Source of the DNA: Halomonas rhizosphaerae
Lineage (GTDB): Bacteria; Pseudomonadota; Gammaproteobacteria; Pseudomonadales; Halomonadaceae
NCBI RefSeq assembly: GCF_030010555.1
Contig: NZ_JASCQP010000035.1
Coordinates: 1 to 64,000 of the forward strand
Reading direction: 5' to 3'
Length of the DNA: 64,000 nucleotides
The notes beneath the pieces are model-generated. The model saw only the letters and a list, made by a program, of their open reading frames with translations. It searched no databases and had not been told where the DNA came from. Position numbers and translations under genes: made by a program. How positions within the stretch are numbered: the first letter of the stretch is position 1; each line of letters starts with the position of its first letter. Positions 42,647-53,108 of the stretch are shown one piece after another.

Positions 42647-43906
42647 CTAGATCTTGAATTCCGGCAGCTTGCGCTCGACCCGGGCCAGCTTGAGGTGCGC
42701 CACCTTCGGAAGGCCGTTCTCGAAGGGCGGGAAGTCCTCGCCCTGTATCAGCGGCGACAGGTACTGGCGGCAGGCCTCGGTGATACCGAAGCCATCCTCG
42801 CGGATGAACTCGCGCGGCATGAACTTCTCGCGGTTGGCGACCTCGGCCAGCGGAGCCGCCTCGATGCGCCACTCGTAGGGGGTCTCGCTGACGCGCTTGA
42901 TCGCAGGCATCATGGAGTTCTTGCCCTCGATGGCCAGCTCCACGGCCTTCTCGCCCACCGCGTAGGCCTGCTCGACGTCGGTCTTCGAGGCCAGGTGGCG
43001 AGCGGCCCGCTGGAGGTAGTCGGCCACGGCCCAGTGGTACTTGTAGCCCAGGTCCTGCTTGACCATGCCGGCCAGGGTCGGCGCCACGCCGCCGAGCTGG
43101 CGGTGGCCGAAGGCGTCGGTGTTGCCGGAGTCGGCGAGGAAGGTGCCGTCCTCGTAGCGCGCGCCCTCGGAGACCACGATCACGCAGTAGCCGTATTTCT
43201 TGACCGATTCCTCCACCCGGGCCATCACCCTGGCGCGGTTGAAGTGCACCTCGGGAAAGATCACCAGGTGAGGGGGGGCGCCCTCGCCCTGGCCGGCCAG
43301 GGCGCCGGCGGCGGCGATCCACCCGGCGTGGCGGCCCATCACCTCGAGCACGAACACCTTGGTGGAGGTGGCGCACATCGAGGCGATGTCCAGCGAGGCC
43401 TCGAGGGTGGAAGTGGCGATGTACTTGGCCACGCTGCCGAAGCCCGGGGAGTTGTCGGTGATCGGCAGGTCGTTGTCCACGGTCTTGGGCACATGGATGG
43501 CCGTCAGCGGATAGCCCAGCTTCTCGGAGAGTTGCGAGACCTTGAGGCAGGTGTCGGCACTGTCGCCGCCGCCGTTGTAGAAGAAGTAGCGGATGTCGTG
43601 GGCCTTGAAGACCTCGATCAGCCGTTCGTACTGGGCACGGTGGGACTCGATGTCCTTGAGCTTGTAGCGGCAGGAGCCGAAGGCGCCCCCCGGGGTGTGG
43701 CGCAGGGCGGCGATGGTCTCGTCCGTCTCCTGGCTGACGTCGATCAGGTCCTCGGTGAGGGCGCCGATGATGCCGTTGTGCCCGGCATAGACCTTGCCGA
43801 TCCGGTCCGGGTGGCGGCGGCAGGCTTCGATCACGCCGCAGGCGCTGGCGTTGATCACGGCGGTGACGCCGCCGGACTGGGCGTAGAAGGCGTTGTGCTG
43901 GGCCAT
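42647..43906 (-). CDS. pfp: pyrophosphate-dependent 6-phosphofructokinase
   Basis: Reversible phosphorylation of fructose 6-phosphate with PPi in place of ATP. 419 residues. The PPi form is shown by GGGDSADT (Asp where ATP enzymes have Gly) and the Lys in PKTVDNDL; MGRHAGW is the substrate motif. It is a neighbour of ppa and thus one of two PPi-using enzymes within 4 kb. Divergent from mpl. Confidence 0.92.
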   Translation of the reverse strand: MAQHNAFYAQSGGVTAVINASACGVIEACRRHPDRIGKVYAGHNGIIGALTEDLIDVSQETDETIAALRHTPGGAFGSCRYKLKDIESHRAQYERLIEVFKAHDIRYFFYNGGGDSADTCLKVSQLSEKLGYPLTAIHVPKTVDNDLPITDNSPGFGSVAKYIATSTLEASLDIASMCATSTKVFVLEVMGRHAGWIAAAGALAGQGEGAPPHLVIFPEVHFNRARVMARVEESVKKYGYCVIVVSEGARYEDGTFLADSGNTDAFGHRQLGGVAPTLAGMVKQDLGYKYHWAVADYLQRAARHLASKTDVEQAYAVGEKAVELAIEGKNSMMPAIKRVSETPYEWRIEAAPLAEVANREKFMPREFIREDGFGITEACRQYLSPLIQGEDFPPFENGLPKVAHLKLARVERKLPEFKI

Positions 43907-44114
43907 GGGGCTTACCTGTTCCTGGTCACGTCAAGGGTTCCGAAAGCCCGTGAGTCTAGCCGAAAGTGGCAATGGCTGCACCTGCGTGCCCGCCGATCTC
44001 AAGTCGCCTTGGGCCCCGCGGGCGACGGTGGCGGCTGGAGCGCGCCGAGGGGGCCATGCTAGTCTCGCGCAGGTCGTGCCGCGGCCAGCGGCGCAATGAG
44101 TTCCCGGAGAGCGC

Positions 44115-45518
44115 ATGCACCTTCATATCCTCGGAATCTGCGGTACCTTCATGGGCAGCCTGGCGCTGCTCGCCCGCGAACTGGGCCTCACCGTCAGCGG
44201 CTCCGACGCCAACGTCTATCCGCCGATGAGCACCCAGCTCGAGGAGGCCGGCATCGCGCTGTGCGAGGGGTACTCGGCGGACAACCTCTGGCCGCGACCG
44301 GACCGGGTGGTGATCGGCAATGCCCTCTCGCGCGGCAATCCCGAGGTCGAAGCGGTCCTGGACCTGGGGCTGGCCTACGTCTCAGGCCCCGAGTGGCTCG
44401 CCGAGCAGGTGCTGCCGGGGCGTCGGGTGATCGCCGTGGCTGGCACCCACGGCAAGACCACCACGGCGAGCCTGCTGGCCTGGCTGCTGGAGTCCGGCGG
44501 CCAGGCGCCGGGCTTCCTGATCGGTGGGGTGCCGCGCAACTTCGGCGTGTCGGCCCGGCTCGGCGCCCAGGATGCCCCCTTCGTGGTGGAGGCCGACGAG
44601 TACGACACGGCCTTCTTCGACAAGCGCTCCAAGTTCGTCCACTACCGCCCCGAGATCGCCATCCTGGGCAACCTGGAGTTCGATCACGCCGACATCTTCG
44701 AGGACCTGGGCGCCATCGAGCGACAGTTTCACCACCTGGTGCGTACCGTCCCCGGACGGGGCCGCCTGCTGGTGGCCGATGGTGAGCCGGCCCTGGACCG
44801 GGTACTCGAGATGGGGGCCTGGACCCCGGTGGAGCGCTTCGGCACCCAGGCCACAAGCCCCTGGCGGCTGGAGCTCGAGCGGGAGGATGCCTCGCGCTTC
44901 CGGGTGATCCATGAGCGCCACGATGGCGGCGCCGAGGTGAATGAGGACGCGGTGGTCGACTGGGCACTGACCGGTGCCCACAACGCCCGCAACGCCCTGG
45001 CCGCCCTGGCGGTAGCGAGTGCCTGCGGGGTCGATCTGCCGCGCGGCGCAGCGGCGCTGTCGCGCTTCGCGACGCCGCGGCGTCGCCAGGAACTGCGTGG
45101 GGAGGTGGCCAATATTCAGGTGATCGACGACTTCGCCCACCATCCCACGGCGATCGCCGCCACCCTGGAGGGGCTGCGGGCCGCGACGTCGCGTGGGCGC
45201 CTGCTGGCGGTCATCGAGCCGCGCTCCAACACCATGCGGCTGGGCTCCCTACGCGACCGGCTGGCGGCAAGCGTCGCCGCCGCCGATGCCGCCTTCTGGT
45301 TCGAGCCGCCGGGGCTCGACTGGTCGCTGTCGCCGGTGCTCGAGGCGAGCCCGGTACCGGCCCGGCTGCTCGACGACCTCGATGCCCTGGTGGCGGCCCT
45401 GGTCGCCGAAGCACGACCGCTGGACCGCATCGTGGTGATGTCCAACGGTGGCTTCGGCGGTATCCACGAGAAGCTGCTGGCGGCGCTGGAGGTGGCCCAT
45501 GCCGACGGAACTGCGTGA
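44115..45518 (+). CDS. mpl: murein peptide ligase Mpl
   Basis: Reattaches recycled L-Ala-D-Glu-mesoDAP to UDP-MurNAc. 467 residues of the Mur ligase family: N-terminal [15 protein letters not shown]-loop [12 protein letters not shown], and [10 protein letters not shown]. Length and the missing start of MurC favour Mpl. It overlaps ubiX by 20 nt, so the two are coupled. Confidence 0.95.
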   Translation: MHLHILGICGTFMGSLALLARELGLTVSGSDANVYPPMSTQLEEAGIALCEGYSADNLWPRPDRVVIGNALSRGNPEVEAVLDLGLAYVSGPEWLAEQVLPGRRVIAVAGTHGKTTTASLLAWLLESGGQAPGFLIGGVPRNFGVSARLGAQDAPFVVEADEYDTAFFDKRSKFVHYRPEIAILGNLEFDHADIFEDLGAIERQFHHLVRTVPGRGRLLVADGEPALDRVLEMGAWTPVERFGTQATSPWRLELEREDASRFRVIHERHDGGAEVNEDAVVDWALTGAHNARNALAALAVASACGVDLPRGAAALSRFATPRRRQELRGEVANIQVIDDFAHHPTAIAATLEGLRAATSRGRLLAVIEPRSNTMRLGSLRDRLAASVAAADAAFWFEPPGLDWSLSPVLEASPVPARLLDDLDALVAALVAEARPLDRIVVMSNGGFGGIHEKLLAALEVAHADGTA

Positions 45519-46116
45519 CCCGGTCACGGTGGCCCTGACCGGCGCTTCCGGGGCCCAGTACGGCCTGCGGCTGATCGAGGCGCTGGTGGCGGCCGACCAT
45601 CAGGTGTGGGTGATGATCTCCAAGGCCGCCCACCTGGTGATCGCCACCGAGACCGACCGCGAACTGCCGGCGCGTCCCGCCCGACTGGCCGAGGTCCTCA
45701 CCGAGCGCAGCGGGGCGGTGCCCGGCCAGATCCGCTGCTTCGGCCGCGAGGACTGGATGGCGCCGGTCGCCTCGGGGTCCGGGGCACCCTCGGCCATGGT
45801 GATCTGCCCCTGCAGCACCGGGACCCTCTCGGCGGTGGCCACCGGGGCCAGCAACAACCTGATCGAGCGCGCCGCGGACGTGGCGCTCAAGGAGCGACGC
45901 ACGCTGATCCTGGTGCCCCGCGAGACCCCCTTCTCGGCGATCCACCTGGAGCACATGCTCGCCCTGACCCGCATGGGGGCGGTGATCCTGCCCGCCGCGC
46001 CGGGGTTCTATCACCAGCCGGCGTCGGTCGACGACCTGGTCGACTTCATCGTGGCGCGGATTCTCAACCAGCTGGGGGTCGCGCATCGCCTGATGCCCCG
46101 CTGGGGTGAGGCATGA
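45499..46116 (+). CDS. ubiX: flavin prenyltransferase UbiX
   Basis: Makes prenylated FMN for the decarboxylase UbiD in ubiquinone synthesis. 205 residues; [27 protein letters not shown] and [13 protein letters not shown] are signatures. GGAGG lies 6 nt before ATG 45499, inside the end of mpl. Overlaps the next gene by 4 nt (ATGA). Confidence 0.95.
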   Translation: MPTELRDPVTVALTGASGAQYGLRLIEALVAADHQVWVMISKAAHLVIATETDRELPARPARLAEVLTERSGAVPGQIRCFGREDWMAPVASGSGAPSAMVICPCSTGTLSAVATGASNNLIERAADVALKERRTLILVPRETPFSAIHLEHMLALTRMGAVILPAAPGFYHQPASVDDLVDFIVARILNQLGVAHRLMPRWGEA

Positions 46117-46736
46117 TCAACCTTTCGCTGCTGTCGGTGTTCGTGCCGACTTTCCTGCTGGTCTCGCTCACCCCCGGCATGTGCATGACCCTGGCCATGG
46201 TGCTGGGCATGACCCAGGGCGTGCGGCGTACCCTGTGGATGATGGCCGGCGAGCTGGTGGGCGTTGGCCTGGTGGCCTTCGCCGCCGGTGCCGGCGTGGC
46301 GGCGCTGATGCTGCGTCAGCCCGAGCTCTTCGCGCTGTTCAAATGGCTGGGTGGCGCCTATCTCGGTTACCTGGGCGTGATGATGTGGCGCTCTAGGGGG
46401 CGCATGGCCATACCCCTGGAACTGGAAGCGGGGCCCCCCGCCGCCCGTGGCCAGCTGGCCCTGCAGGGGCTGGTCACCGCGGTGGCCAATCCCAAGGGCT
46501 GGGCCTTCTTCATGGCCCTGCTGCCGCCCTTCCTGGACGCCTCCCGTCCGCTGGTCCTCCAGCTGGTGGTGCTGATCGCGGTGATCCTCTCCATCGAATT
46601 CCTCTGCCTGCTGCTCTATGCCACCGGCGGACGCACCCTGCGCCGGCTGCTCGGCGAGAGCGGCAACGTGCGGCTGCTCAATCGCCTCGCCGGGACCCTG
46701 ATGGTCGGCGTGGGGCTCTGGCTGGCGCTGGGCTGA
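46113..46736 (+). CDS. LysE/RhtB family amino-acid exporter
   Basis: 207-residue inner-membrane protein with about six helices. The N-terminal [21 protein letters not shown] and [19 protein letters not shown] are typical of the LysE/RhtB superfamily (first motif spans residues 16-36). It probably exports an amino acid such as homoserine or threonine; the substrate is not readable. It is the third gene of mpl-ubiX-lysE, followed by repeat-rich sequence. Confidence 0.88.
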   Translation: MINLSLLSVFVPTFLLVSLTPGMCMTLAMVLGMTQGVRRTLWMMAGELVGVGLVAFAAGAGVAALMLRQPELFALFKWLGGAYLGYLGVMMWRSRGRMAIPLELEAGPPAARGQLALQGLVTAVANPKGWAFFMALLPPFLDASRPLVLQLVVLIAVILSIEFLCLLLYATGGRTLRRLLGESGNVRLLNRLAGTLMVGVGLWLALG

Positions 46737-46762
46737 CCCGGCTGCGCCGGGCCAGGAGCTTG

Positions 46763-46862
46763 AAGCTGGAAGAGCGTCGCTTCGCGACTGGAAGCTTGAA
46801 GAAAACCCCTGACGCCAGCGTCTGTGGAATCATGCTGCCTTCCAGCTTCCAGCTTCCAGCTT
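46763..46862. repeat. heptamer-type repeat and hairpin region
   Basis: Three tandem TTCCAGC units (46840-46860) run into the stop codon of the minus-strand gene at 46861; on that strand they read TGGAAGC after TAAGC. Upstream, AAGCTGGAAG (46763-46772) is complementary to CTTCCAGCTT (46839-46848), so the two sides can form a long-range stem between the convergent genes. Confidence 0.8.
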
Positions 46863-48264
46863 AGACCGCCGGCAACCAGGCGATCCGGGCCGCGATCAGC
46901 ACCAGCGAGGCAACACCCAGCAGGTGCCAGGGACAGGGGCCGAGGCGCGGACGGGGATGTCGCTGCCAGGCCAGCTGCACCAGTGCGCAGACCACCAGGC
47001 CGAGCAGGGCACCGCCGATCAGGTCGCTGAGCCAGTGCACGCCGATCAGCAGGCGGGACAGGGCCATCGGCAGGATCACGGCAATGGCGGCCCAGTACGC
47101 CAGGAAGCGCCTGCCATGGGGCAGTTCCCGGGTGGCGAAGGCCGCGGCCATGCCGAACAGCACCACGGCGGTCGAGGTGTGGGTGCTGGGGTAGGAGAGG
47201 GAATCGGCCAGGTCGGCCGGCGTGTCGGGCCGAGCCCGCCCGATGGTCGCCTTGATCAGGGTGTTGAGCAGCGCGACGCCAACGAGCCCGCCGGTGATGT
47301 GCCAGAAGGCCGGCAGCTGGCGTCGCCACAGCAGCCAGGCCGCCCAGGGCAGGGTGAAGGCGAGCACGCCCAGCAGGTCGCAGGCCTTGGCCATCCCCCC
47401 CCCGAAGGTGGCCAGGCCCGGCAGCGCGAGTCTCTCCAGCAGGCCCGCGAGACGCAGATCCATGGCCAACGGGCCCTCGTGGTGGATCACCACCAGGGTC
47501 CAGGCGGAGAGGGCCGCCAGCGAGAGGATCAGCAGCAGCCAGGAGGCCAGCGGTGGCTCCTCCTCATGGGGCGGTGCGAGCAGCTGCCAGAGGCGCCGGC
47601 CCAGGGGGGTTCGCCCCGAGGCCCAGGCGAGGCCGCGGTAGGCGAGCCCGTCGCGGGTCACCAGGTGGCGGCACCAGGAGAACACCACGGCGAGAATGAC
47701 CACCAGCACGCCCAGGGCGACCAGCCAGGGATTGAGCCCCTCGGGCAGGTCCAGCAGCTGCTGCCAGGTCCGTCCCAGCAGGTAACCCGGCAGCACATAG
47801 GCCGGTGCCCAGAGTAGTGCCGAGCCCAGGTTGGCCCAGGTGAAGGTGCGGGGCGACATCCTCAGCATGCCGGCGATCAGTGGCACCACGGGCCTCACCG
47901 GGCCCACGAAGCGGCCCAGGAAGACCGACAGCGTGCCGTGGCGCTGAAAGAAGCGGGCGCCCCGCGCCAGCCATTCGGGATGTCGTGACAGCGGCCACAG
48001 CACGGTCACCCGCTCGCGCTGGGTGTAGCCGAGCAGAAAGCTCAGGCCGTCGCCGGCCACCGCGCCGAGGAAGGCGGCGCCGAGCACCGGGCCCAGGGCC
48101 AGGTCCTGGTGTCCGGCCAGGGAAGTGGCGGCGGTCATCAGGACCACGCCCGGTACCAGCAGCCCCACCAGTGCCAGGGATTCGATCAGGGCGATGGCGG
48201 CGATGATCAGCAGCAGCAGCCCCGGCGAGGGGGCCAGCTGGAAGAGGGTATCGGCGATGCTCAA
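46861..48264 (-). CDS. DedA-PAP2 fusion membrane protein
   Basis: 467 residues. The N-terminal DedA (SNARE-associated) domain with FLGRFVGPVRPVVPLIAG (about 115-132) is fused to a C-terminal PAP2 phosphatase with KATIGRARP, PSTHTS and SRLLIGVHWLSD. PAP2 enzymes usually have PSGH; here the middle residue is Thr. Related fusions are annotated as lipid/undecaprenyl phosphate phosphatases; DedA members move polyprenyl phosphate or phospholipid across the membrane. A flippase joined to a phosphatase would fit lipid-carrier recycling (inference). Confidence 0.88.
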   Translation of the reverse strand: MSIADTLFQLAPSPGLLLLIIAAIALIESLALVGLLVPGVVLMTAATSLAGHQDLALGPVLGAAFLGAVAGDGLSFLLGYTQRERVTVLWPLSRHPEWLARGARFFQRHGTLSVFLGRFVGPVRPVVPLIAGMLRMSPRTFTWANLGSALLWAPAYVLPGYLLGRTWQQLLDLPEGLNPWLVALGVLVVILAVVFSWCRHLVTRDGLAYRGLAWASGRTPLGRRLWQLLAPPHEEEPPLASWLLLILSLAALSAWTLVVIHHEGPLAMDLRLAGLLERLALPGLATFGGGMAKACDLLGVLAFTLPWAAWLLWRRQLPAFWHITGGLVGVALLNTLIKATIGRARPDTPADLADSLSYPSTHTSTAVVLFGMAAAFATRELPHGRRFLAYWAAIAVILPMALSRLLIGVHWLSDLIGGALLGLVVCALVQLAWQRHPRPRLGPCPWHLLGVASLVLIAARIAWLPAV

Positions 48265-48306
48265 GGGGGGCTCCGTTGCCGTGCCGTGCGCTGGCGGAGG
48301 GGCGAA

Positions 48307-49242
48307 TCAACCATCGGCCAGCGACTGGCTGACGGCCTGCAAGCGTTGCTCGAATCGTTGCCAGGATTCTCCCGGGCGCGGCCGGCAGAGGCGCAGTCGC
48401 GCCTCCATCGGACCGGTCTCCATCAGGGTGGCCTGCTCGAAAGCCTGGCCGAGTCGCTGCTGCACCAGCAGGGCGCCGCTCTCGGTGGTGTCCGGCAGTA
48501 CCAGCCAGAAATCCGCCGGCCCCTCCCTTCCCAGGATGTCATGGTCGCGACAGCGGCTGGTGACGGCCTGGCAGAGGCAGTCCAGCAGGGCCTGTCTCGC
48601 CTGGGATCCGAACTGTTCCTCCGCCATCTCCAGCTGCGGCAGGTGGATCAGCATCACGGCCAGCGGCTGCCCGAGCAGTGCGGCGCGTTCGGCCTCGCTG
48701 GCCAGTCGCTCGTGCAGGGTCGCGCGCCCCACCGCCGGGCATTCGGGGTCGCGAGGGTCGGTGGCCCGCAGCAAGGCATGCTGGCGGACCTGCTCCCAGG
48801 GCACCAGGGCCGCCACGACCACCAGCGTCAGATAGCCCAGCAGCATGTTCCGGTCGAGCTCGCCGTCGCCGAGCAGGGCCAGCCAGACCGGCGTCAGCGC
48901 CACGTTGAGCAGCATCGCCGGGCCCAGCGGTAGCAGCAGCAGGGTGAGGACCGGCGGCACCCCGACCCAGAGCGACGGCAGCCCCGACTGTCGAGGCAGT
49001 TCCACGGCAATCAGCAGGTAGCCGCAGATCAGCACCAGGTAGGCGGCCAGACGCGTGTGATCCTCGCGCGTCACGCTCAGCAGGGTGGCCACCAGCATCA
49101 GCAGGAAGAGGGCAGCGGGAAGGGGGAGACGCTCGTACTCGCCCATCAGGTAGAGCCACAGGGCCATGCCCAGCAGCAGCAGCGCCCCGCCGGCGTACCA
49201 GGCCGCGAACAGTCTCAGGAATCGGACTCGGCGTTCAGGCAT
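48307..49242 (-). CDS. membrane protein with degenerate GGDEF domain
   Basis: 311 residues: about five or six N-terminal helices, then a GGDEF-like domain from about residue 165. The active-site motif is GPADF in place of GGDEF, so cyclase activity is unlikely. An inhibitory-site RxxD motif (RDHD) sits exactly five residues before it, so c-di-GMP binding could remain. ATG 49242 gives a short overlap (8 nt) with the preceding gene; 49257 is an alternative. It is translated after the related gene at 49235-50104. Confidence 0.75.
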   Translation of the reverse strand: MPERRVRFLRLFAAWYAGGALLLLGMALWLYLMGEYERLPLPAALFLLMLVATLLSVTREDHTRLAAYLVLICGYLLIAVELPRQSGLPSLWVGVPPVLTLLLLPLGPAMLLNVALTPVWLALLGDGELDRNMLLGYLTLVVVAALVPWEQVRQHALLRATDPRDPECPAVGRATLHERLASEAERAALLGQPLAVMLIHLPQLEMAEEQFGSQARQALLDCLCQAVTSRCRDHDILGREGPADFWLVLPDTTESGALLVQQRLGQAFEQATLMETGPMEARLRLCRPRPGESWQRFEQRLQAVSQSLADG

Positions 49243-50104
49243 CGGCCGCTTCCCCATCGACCTGGAGGCCGGGTGCCTGTCGGGTCAGGGCCTGTCGTTC
49301 GTCCGCCAGCGATGCCAGGCCGGTCAGGGCGATCGCCCGGGCCGGGCCCCTTGCCTCCAGATGGCGCCAAAGCGCCTCGCGACGCTCCTCGGCTTCGCGA
49401 TGGTTGCGGCTGGTCAGGATCACGGCCAGGGTTCGCGGGTCGAGGCGGTAGCAGGGCTCGAAACTGTGGGTCAGCCGGCAGAGCCGGTGGGCCAGTGACC
49501 AGCAGCGGTGTCGCGGGGTATGCAGCAGCAGCAACTCGGCATGCACGCCCTCGCGACGGCTGCGGGCCCGCTCGAGGGCGAGGTCCTGGGCCAGCCTGGC
49601 GCCGGGCCAGAGCGGCAGGCCGGGAACCAGGCGGGCCCGGCGCAGGGTGCTCTGACGCAGCGCGCGAAGGTCCAGGGCCCTGGACAGCCCCAACAGCATC
49701 AGGGCCGCCAGCAGCAGGCCTGCCAGGGCCCACTGCTCGAGCCCCAGCAGCTCGCGCAGTGGCCACCAGGTGGCCAGCGCCAGCAGGGCCTCGAGCAGCA
49801 GGATCCAGTGGGGTTGGGGGAGCATCAGCAGCACCGCCCAGGCCCACAGCCAGGTCACGTGCCGCTCGGGGTCCACCCACAGCAGAGCGGCCAGCAGCAG
49901 GGCGGGCAGCAGCTGCCAGGGCACCGTGGCGGGACGGCGATGGTTGAAGGCGAGCAGTAGCGCGGTAACGGCCAGCCAGGACGCGGCCAGCCACAGCAGC
50001 AGGGCCTCGGTCAGGGTCGTCGTGGCGATGGCCAGCAGGGCCAGCAGCGCCGCCGCGACCAGCAGGTTGCCGCGCAGCAGTCCGACTTTGTACTTGGTCT
50101 GCAT
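49235..50104 (-). CDS. membrane protein with highly diverged GGDEF-like tail
   Basis: 289 residues. At least four hydrophobic helices in the first 150 residues, then a basic and Leu-rich cytoplasmic part that can be aligned by position with GGDEF domains (CYRLDPRTLAVIL where an active domain has LARLGGDEFVLLL). Neither the GGDEF nor the RxxD motif is kept. The similar layout suggests that this and the next gene arose by duplication (inference). First gene of the pair, divergent from proA. Confidence 0.7.
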   Translation of the reverse strand: MQTKYKVGLLRGNLLVAAALLALLAIATTTLTEALLLWLAASWLAVTALLLAFNHRRPATVPWQLLPALLLAALLWVDPERHVTWLWAWAVLLMLPQPHWILLLEALLALATWWPLRELLGLEQWALAGLLLAALMLLGLSRALDLRALRQSTLRRARLVPGLPLWPGARLAQDLALERARSRREGVHAELLLLHTPRHRCWSLAHRLCRLTHSFEPCYRLDPRTLAVILTSRNHREAEERREALWRHLEARGPARAIALTGLASLADERQALTRQAPGLQVDGEAADA

Positions 50105-50201
50105 GGTGGCTTAGTATGAATCCCTTCCCGGTTTACGGCACAGTATAACGCCGGCATCGCCCTTGTCGCGGCGTTGCCGGCCCCAGGAGACACGCAACGG
50201 C

Positions 50202-51509
50202 ATGACAGCTCAAGCCTCCCGCTCGGACCACGACGCCACTATCCTCGATATCGGCGATGTCGACGCCTACATGCAGCGCCTGGGGCAGGGCGCCCGCGAG
50301 GCGGCCACACGGATGCGCCGCGTGGACACCGCGGCCAAGAACGCCGCCCTGCTGGCCATGGCCGAGCATCTCGAGCGGGCCCGGGGCGAGGTGCTGGCCG
50401 CCAACGCCCGCGACCTCGCCCGGGGACGCGAGGGCGGCCTGGAGGCGGCCCTGCTCGACCGGCTGGCGCTTGACGACACGCGTCTCGATGCCATGATCGA
50501 CGGACTCGCCCAGGTCGCCGCCCTCCCGGATCCGGTCGGCGAGATCGACGGCCTGCGCTCGCGGCCCAGCGGCATCCAGGTTGGGCAGATGCGCGTGCCG
50601 CTCGGGGTGATCGGCATCATTTACGAGTCGCGTCCCAACGTCACCCTGGAGGCGGCGAGCCTGTGTCTCAAGTCGGGCAACGCGGCCATCCTGCGGGGCG
50701 GGTCCGAGGCGCGCGACTCCAATGCCGCCATCGCTGCCTGCATCCGCGCCGGGCTGGAACGGGCAGGCCTTCCCGAGGGGGCCGTTCAGGTGGTGGCGAC
50801 CACCGACCGGGCCGCCGTGGGTCGCCTGATCAGCATGCCGGAGTACGTCGACGTGATCATCCCGCGTGGTGGCAAGTCGTTGATCGAGCGCATCACCCGA
50901 GAGGCACGGGTACCGGTGATCAAGCACCTCGATGGCGTCTGCCACGTCTACATCGATGCCAGCGCTGATCTCGACAAGGCCCTGGCCATTGCGGTCAATG
51001 CCAAGACCCACCGCTATGGCACCTGCAACACCATGGAGACCCTGCTGGTCGATGCGCCGGTGGCCGAGACCCTGCTGCCGACGCTGGCGCGCGCCTACGG
51101 CGAGCATGGCGTCGAGCTGCGCGGCTGCGAGCGGACCCGGGCGATCCTCGGCGACCTCGCCGAGGCCAGCGAGGCGGACTGGCAGGCGGAGTACCTGGCC
51201 CCGGTACTGGCCATCCGCGTGGTCGACGGCATCGATGCCGCGATGGCGCATATCGAGCGCTATGGCTCGCGCCATACCGACGCCATCGTCACCGAGCACT
51301 ATGGCCTGGCGCGACGCTTTCTCGCCGAGGTGGACTCCAGCTCGGTGATGGTCAACGCCTCGACCCGCTTTGCCGACGGCTTCGAGTACGGGCTGGGCGC
51401 CGAGATCGGCATCTCCACCGATCGCCTGCACGCCCGGGGGCCCGTGGGGCTCGAGGGGCTGACCACCCGCAAGTACGTGGTGCTCGGCGACGGCCAGGTG
51501 CGTCAGTGA
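50202..51509 (+). CDS. proA: gamma-glutamyl phosphate reductase ProA
   Basis: NADPH-dependent reduction of glutamyl 5-phosphate to glutamate semialdehyde in proline synthesis. 435 residues. Catalytic Cys in [27 protein letters not shown] and [10 protein letters not shown] are signatures. ATG 50202 has AGGAG somewhat far upstream (about 13 nt); 50163 is an in-frame alternative. Starts the long right-hand cluster and overlaps nadD by 4 nt. Confidence 0.95.
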   Translation: MTAQASRSDHDATILDIGDVDAYMQRLGQGAREAATRMRRVDTAAKNAALLAMAEHLERARGEVLAANARDLARGREGGLEAALLDRLALDDTRLDAMIDGLAQVAALPDPVGEIDGLRSRPSGIQVGQMRVPLGVIGIIYESRPNVTLEAASLCLKSGNAAILRGGSEARDSNAAIAACIRAGLERAGLPEGAVQVVATTDRAAVGRLISMPEYVDVIIPRGGKSLIERITREARVPVIKHLDGVCHVYIDASADLDKALAIAVNAKTHRYGTCNTMETLLVDAPVAETLLPTLARAYGEHGVELRGCERTRAILGDLAEASEADWQAEYLAPVLAIRVVDGIDAAMAHIERYGSRHTDAIVTEHYGLARRFLAEVDSSSVMVNASTRFADGFEYGLGAEIGISTDRLHARGPVGLEGLTTRKYVVLGDGQVRQ

Positions 51510-52198
51510 GTCAACCGGGCCTGCCCGTCAGGGCCGACCGCGACCCGCCATCACCGCCCCGGATCGCCATGCTCGGCGGCACCTTCGATCCGGTGCATCT
51601 GGGCCACCTGCGCAGCGCCGTGGAGCTTCGCGAGGCGCTGGCCCTGGATCGCGTGCACATGGTGCCCGCCGCCATGCCGCCACTGCGGGGCGAACCCCGG
51701 GTCTCGCCCGCCGAGCGCCTCGCCCTGTTGCGTCTGGGGATCGGCGATACGCCGGGCCTGGTCGCCGACCCCCGGGAGCTCGAGCGTGACGGGACTTCCT
51801 ACAGTGCCGACACCCTCGCCTCGCTGCGCCGGGAATTCGGTAGTGAGGCGCGCCTGGTGATGGCGCTGGGCCACGATGCCTTCCTGCGGCTGGCCGACTG
51901 GCATGAGCCAGAGCGGCTCTTCGAGCTGGCCCATGTGGTGGTGATCGATCGACCGGACCACCGGGCCACGCTGCCCGAGCCGCTGGTGGATCTGCTGGCC
52001 GGACGCGAGGCCGAGGAAAGCGAGACGCTCATGGCCCGGCCCGCCGGACGGCTGCTGCGCCTCAGGCTGCCGTCGCGCATGGCGATCTCGGCCACCGAGG
52101 TGCGTCGGCGCCTGGCGGCGGGCCTCAGCGTGCGCTATCTGCTGCCGGAGGCGGTGGAGGCGCTACTCCTGTCACGGGGCCTCTATCGGCACCGCTGA
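51506..52198 (+). CDS. nadD: nicotinate-nucleotide adenylyltransferase NadD
   Basis: Makes deamido-NAD from NaMN and ATP. 230 residues. [12 protein letters not shown] is the nucleotide-binding motif and [10 protein letters not shown] the second signature. The start is GTG at 51506, overlapping the proA stop as GTGA. Confidence 0.94.
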   Translation: MSQPGLPVRADRDPPSPPRIAMLGGTFDPVHLGHLRSAVELREALALDRVHMVPAAMPPLRGEPRVSPAERLALLRLGIGDTPGLVADPRELERDGTSYSADTLASLRREFGSEARLVMALGHDAFLRLADWHEPERLFELAHVVVIDRPDHRATLPEPLVDLLAGREAEESETLMARPAGRLLRLRLPSRMAISATEVRRRLAAGLSVRYLLPEAVEALLLSRGLYRHR

Positions 52199-52275
52199 GT
52201 GCTGCCCAGGCGGTCGCCAAGTCGGTACAATGGGGCCGAGGATTTCCCGCTGATGAAGGGCTGACACGAAGGGCT

Positions 52276-52644
52276 ATGCATATCGACGCACTCAAGACTC
52301 TGGTGATCGACGCACTGGAGGACCTCAAGGCTCAGGACATTGCCGTCCTGGATGTCTCACGACTGACCAGCGTGACCGACCTGATGGTGGTGGCCAGTGG
52401 CACCTCCAGCCGCCATGTGGCGGCACTGGCCGACAACGTGGTCCAGGCCACCAAGGAGCAGGGCATCCCGCCGCTGGGTGTCGAGGGCGAGAATGGCGCC
52501 GACTGGGTGCTGGTCGACCTGGGCAACCTGGTGGTGCACGTGATGCTCCCCGAGACACGGCAGCTCTACGACCTGGAGCGACTCTGGGCCGACCTGCCAA
52601 GCGATACGGACTCCCGTGTCGAGGAAGGGGTTCACGGTTCATGA
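52276..52644 (+). CDS. rsfS: ribosomal silencing factor RsfS
   Basis: Binds ribosomal protein L14 and blocks subunit joining when nutrients are low. 122 residues; [20 protein letters not shown] and [20 protein letters not shown] are family segments. It overlaps rlmH by 4 nt (ATGA). Confidence 0.95.
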   Translation: MHIDALKTLVIDALEDLKAQDIAVLDVSRLTSVTDLMVVASGTSSRHVAALADNVVQATKEQGIPPLGVEGENGADWVLVDLGNLVVHVMLPETRQLYDLERLWADLPSDTDSRVEEGVHGS

Positions 52645-53108
52645 GGATCCGCCTGCTGGCGGTGGGCACGCGCATGCCCGACTGGGTGTCGCGCGGTATC
52701 GAGGAGTATCGCAAACGCCTGCCCAGGGACTTCACCCTGGAGGTGGAGGAGATCGCCCCGGGGCAGCGCGGCAAGAATGCCGATCTGGCGCGAGCCATGG
52801 AGACGGAAGCCGAGCGGATACGTGGTCGCCTCAAGGGCGGGGAGCATCTCGTCGCCCTGGAGGTGGGGGGCAAGGCCTGGAGCACCGAGCAACTGGCTCG
52901 GGAGGCCGACGCCTGGCGCCTCGAGGGGCGTGACGTGGTGCTGCTGGTGGGTGGCCCGGATGGCCTGGAGCCGTCGCTCTCGGCGAGTGCCGACCAGCAC
53001 TGGTCGTTGTCGCCATTGACGCTGCCCCATCCGCTGGTGCGCATCCTTCTCGCCGAGCAGTTGTATCGCGCCTGGACCCTGCTGGTCGGCCATCCCTATC
53101 ACCGCTGA
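52641..53108 (+). CDS. rlmH: 23S rRNA pseudouridine1915 N3-methyltransferase RlmH
   Basis: SPOUT methyltransferase of 155 residues; [10 protein letters not shown] and [16 protein letters not shown] form the SAM-binding knot and the protein ends in the conserved GHPYHR. The codons of that end and the stop are part of a triplicated sequence. Confidence 0.95.
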   Translation: MRIRLLAVGTRMPDWVSRGIEEYRKRLPRDFTLEVEEIAPGQRGKNADLARAMETEAERIRGRLKGGEHLVALEVGGKAWSTEQLAREADAWRLEGRDVVLLVGGPDGLEPSLSASADQHWSLSPLTLPHPLVRILLAEQLYRAWTLLVGHPYHR

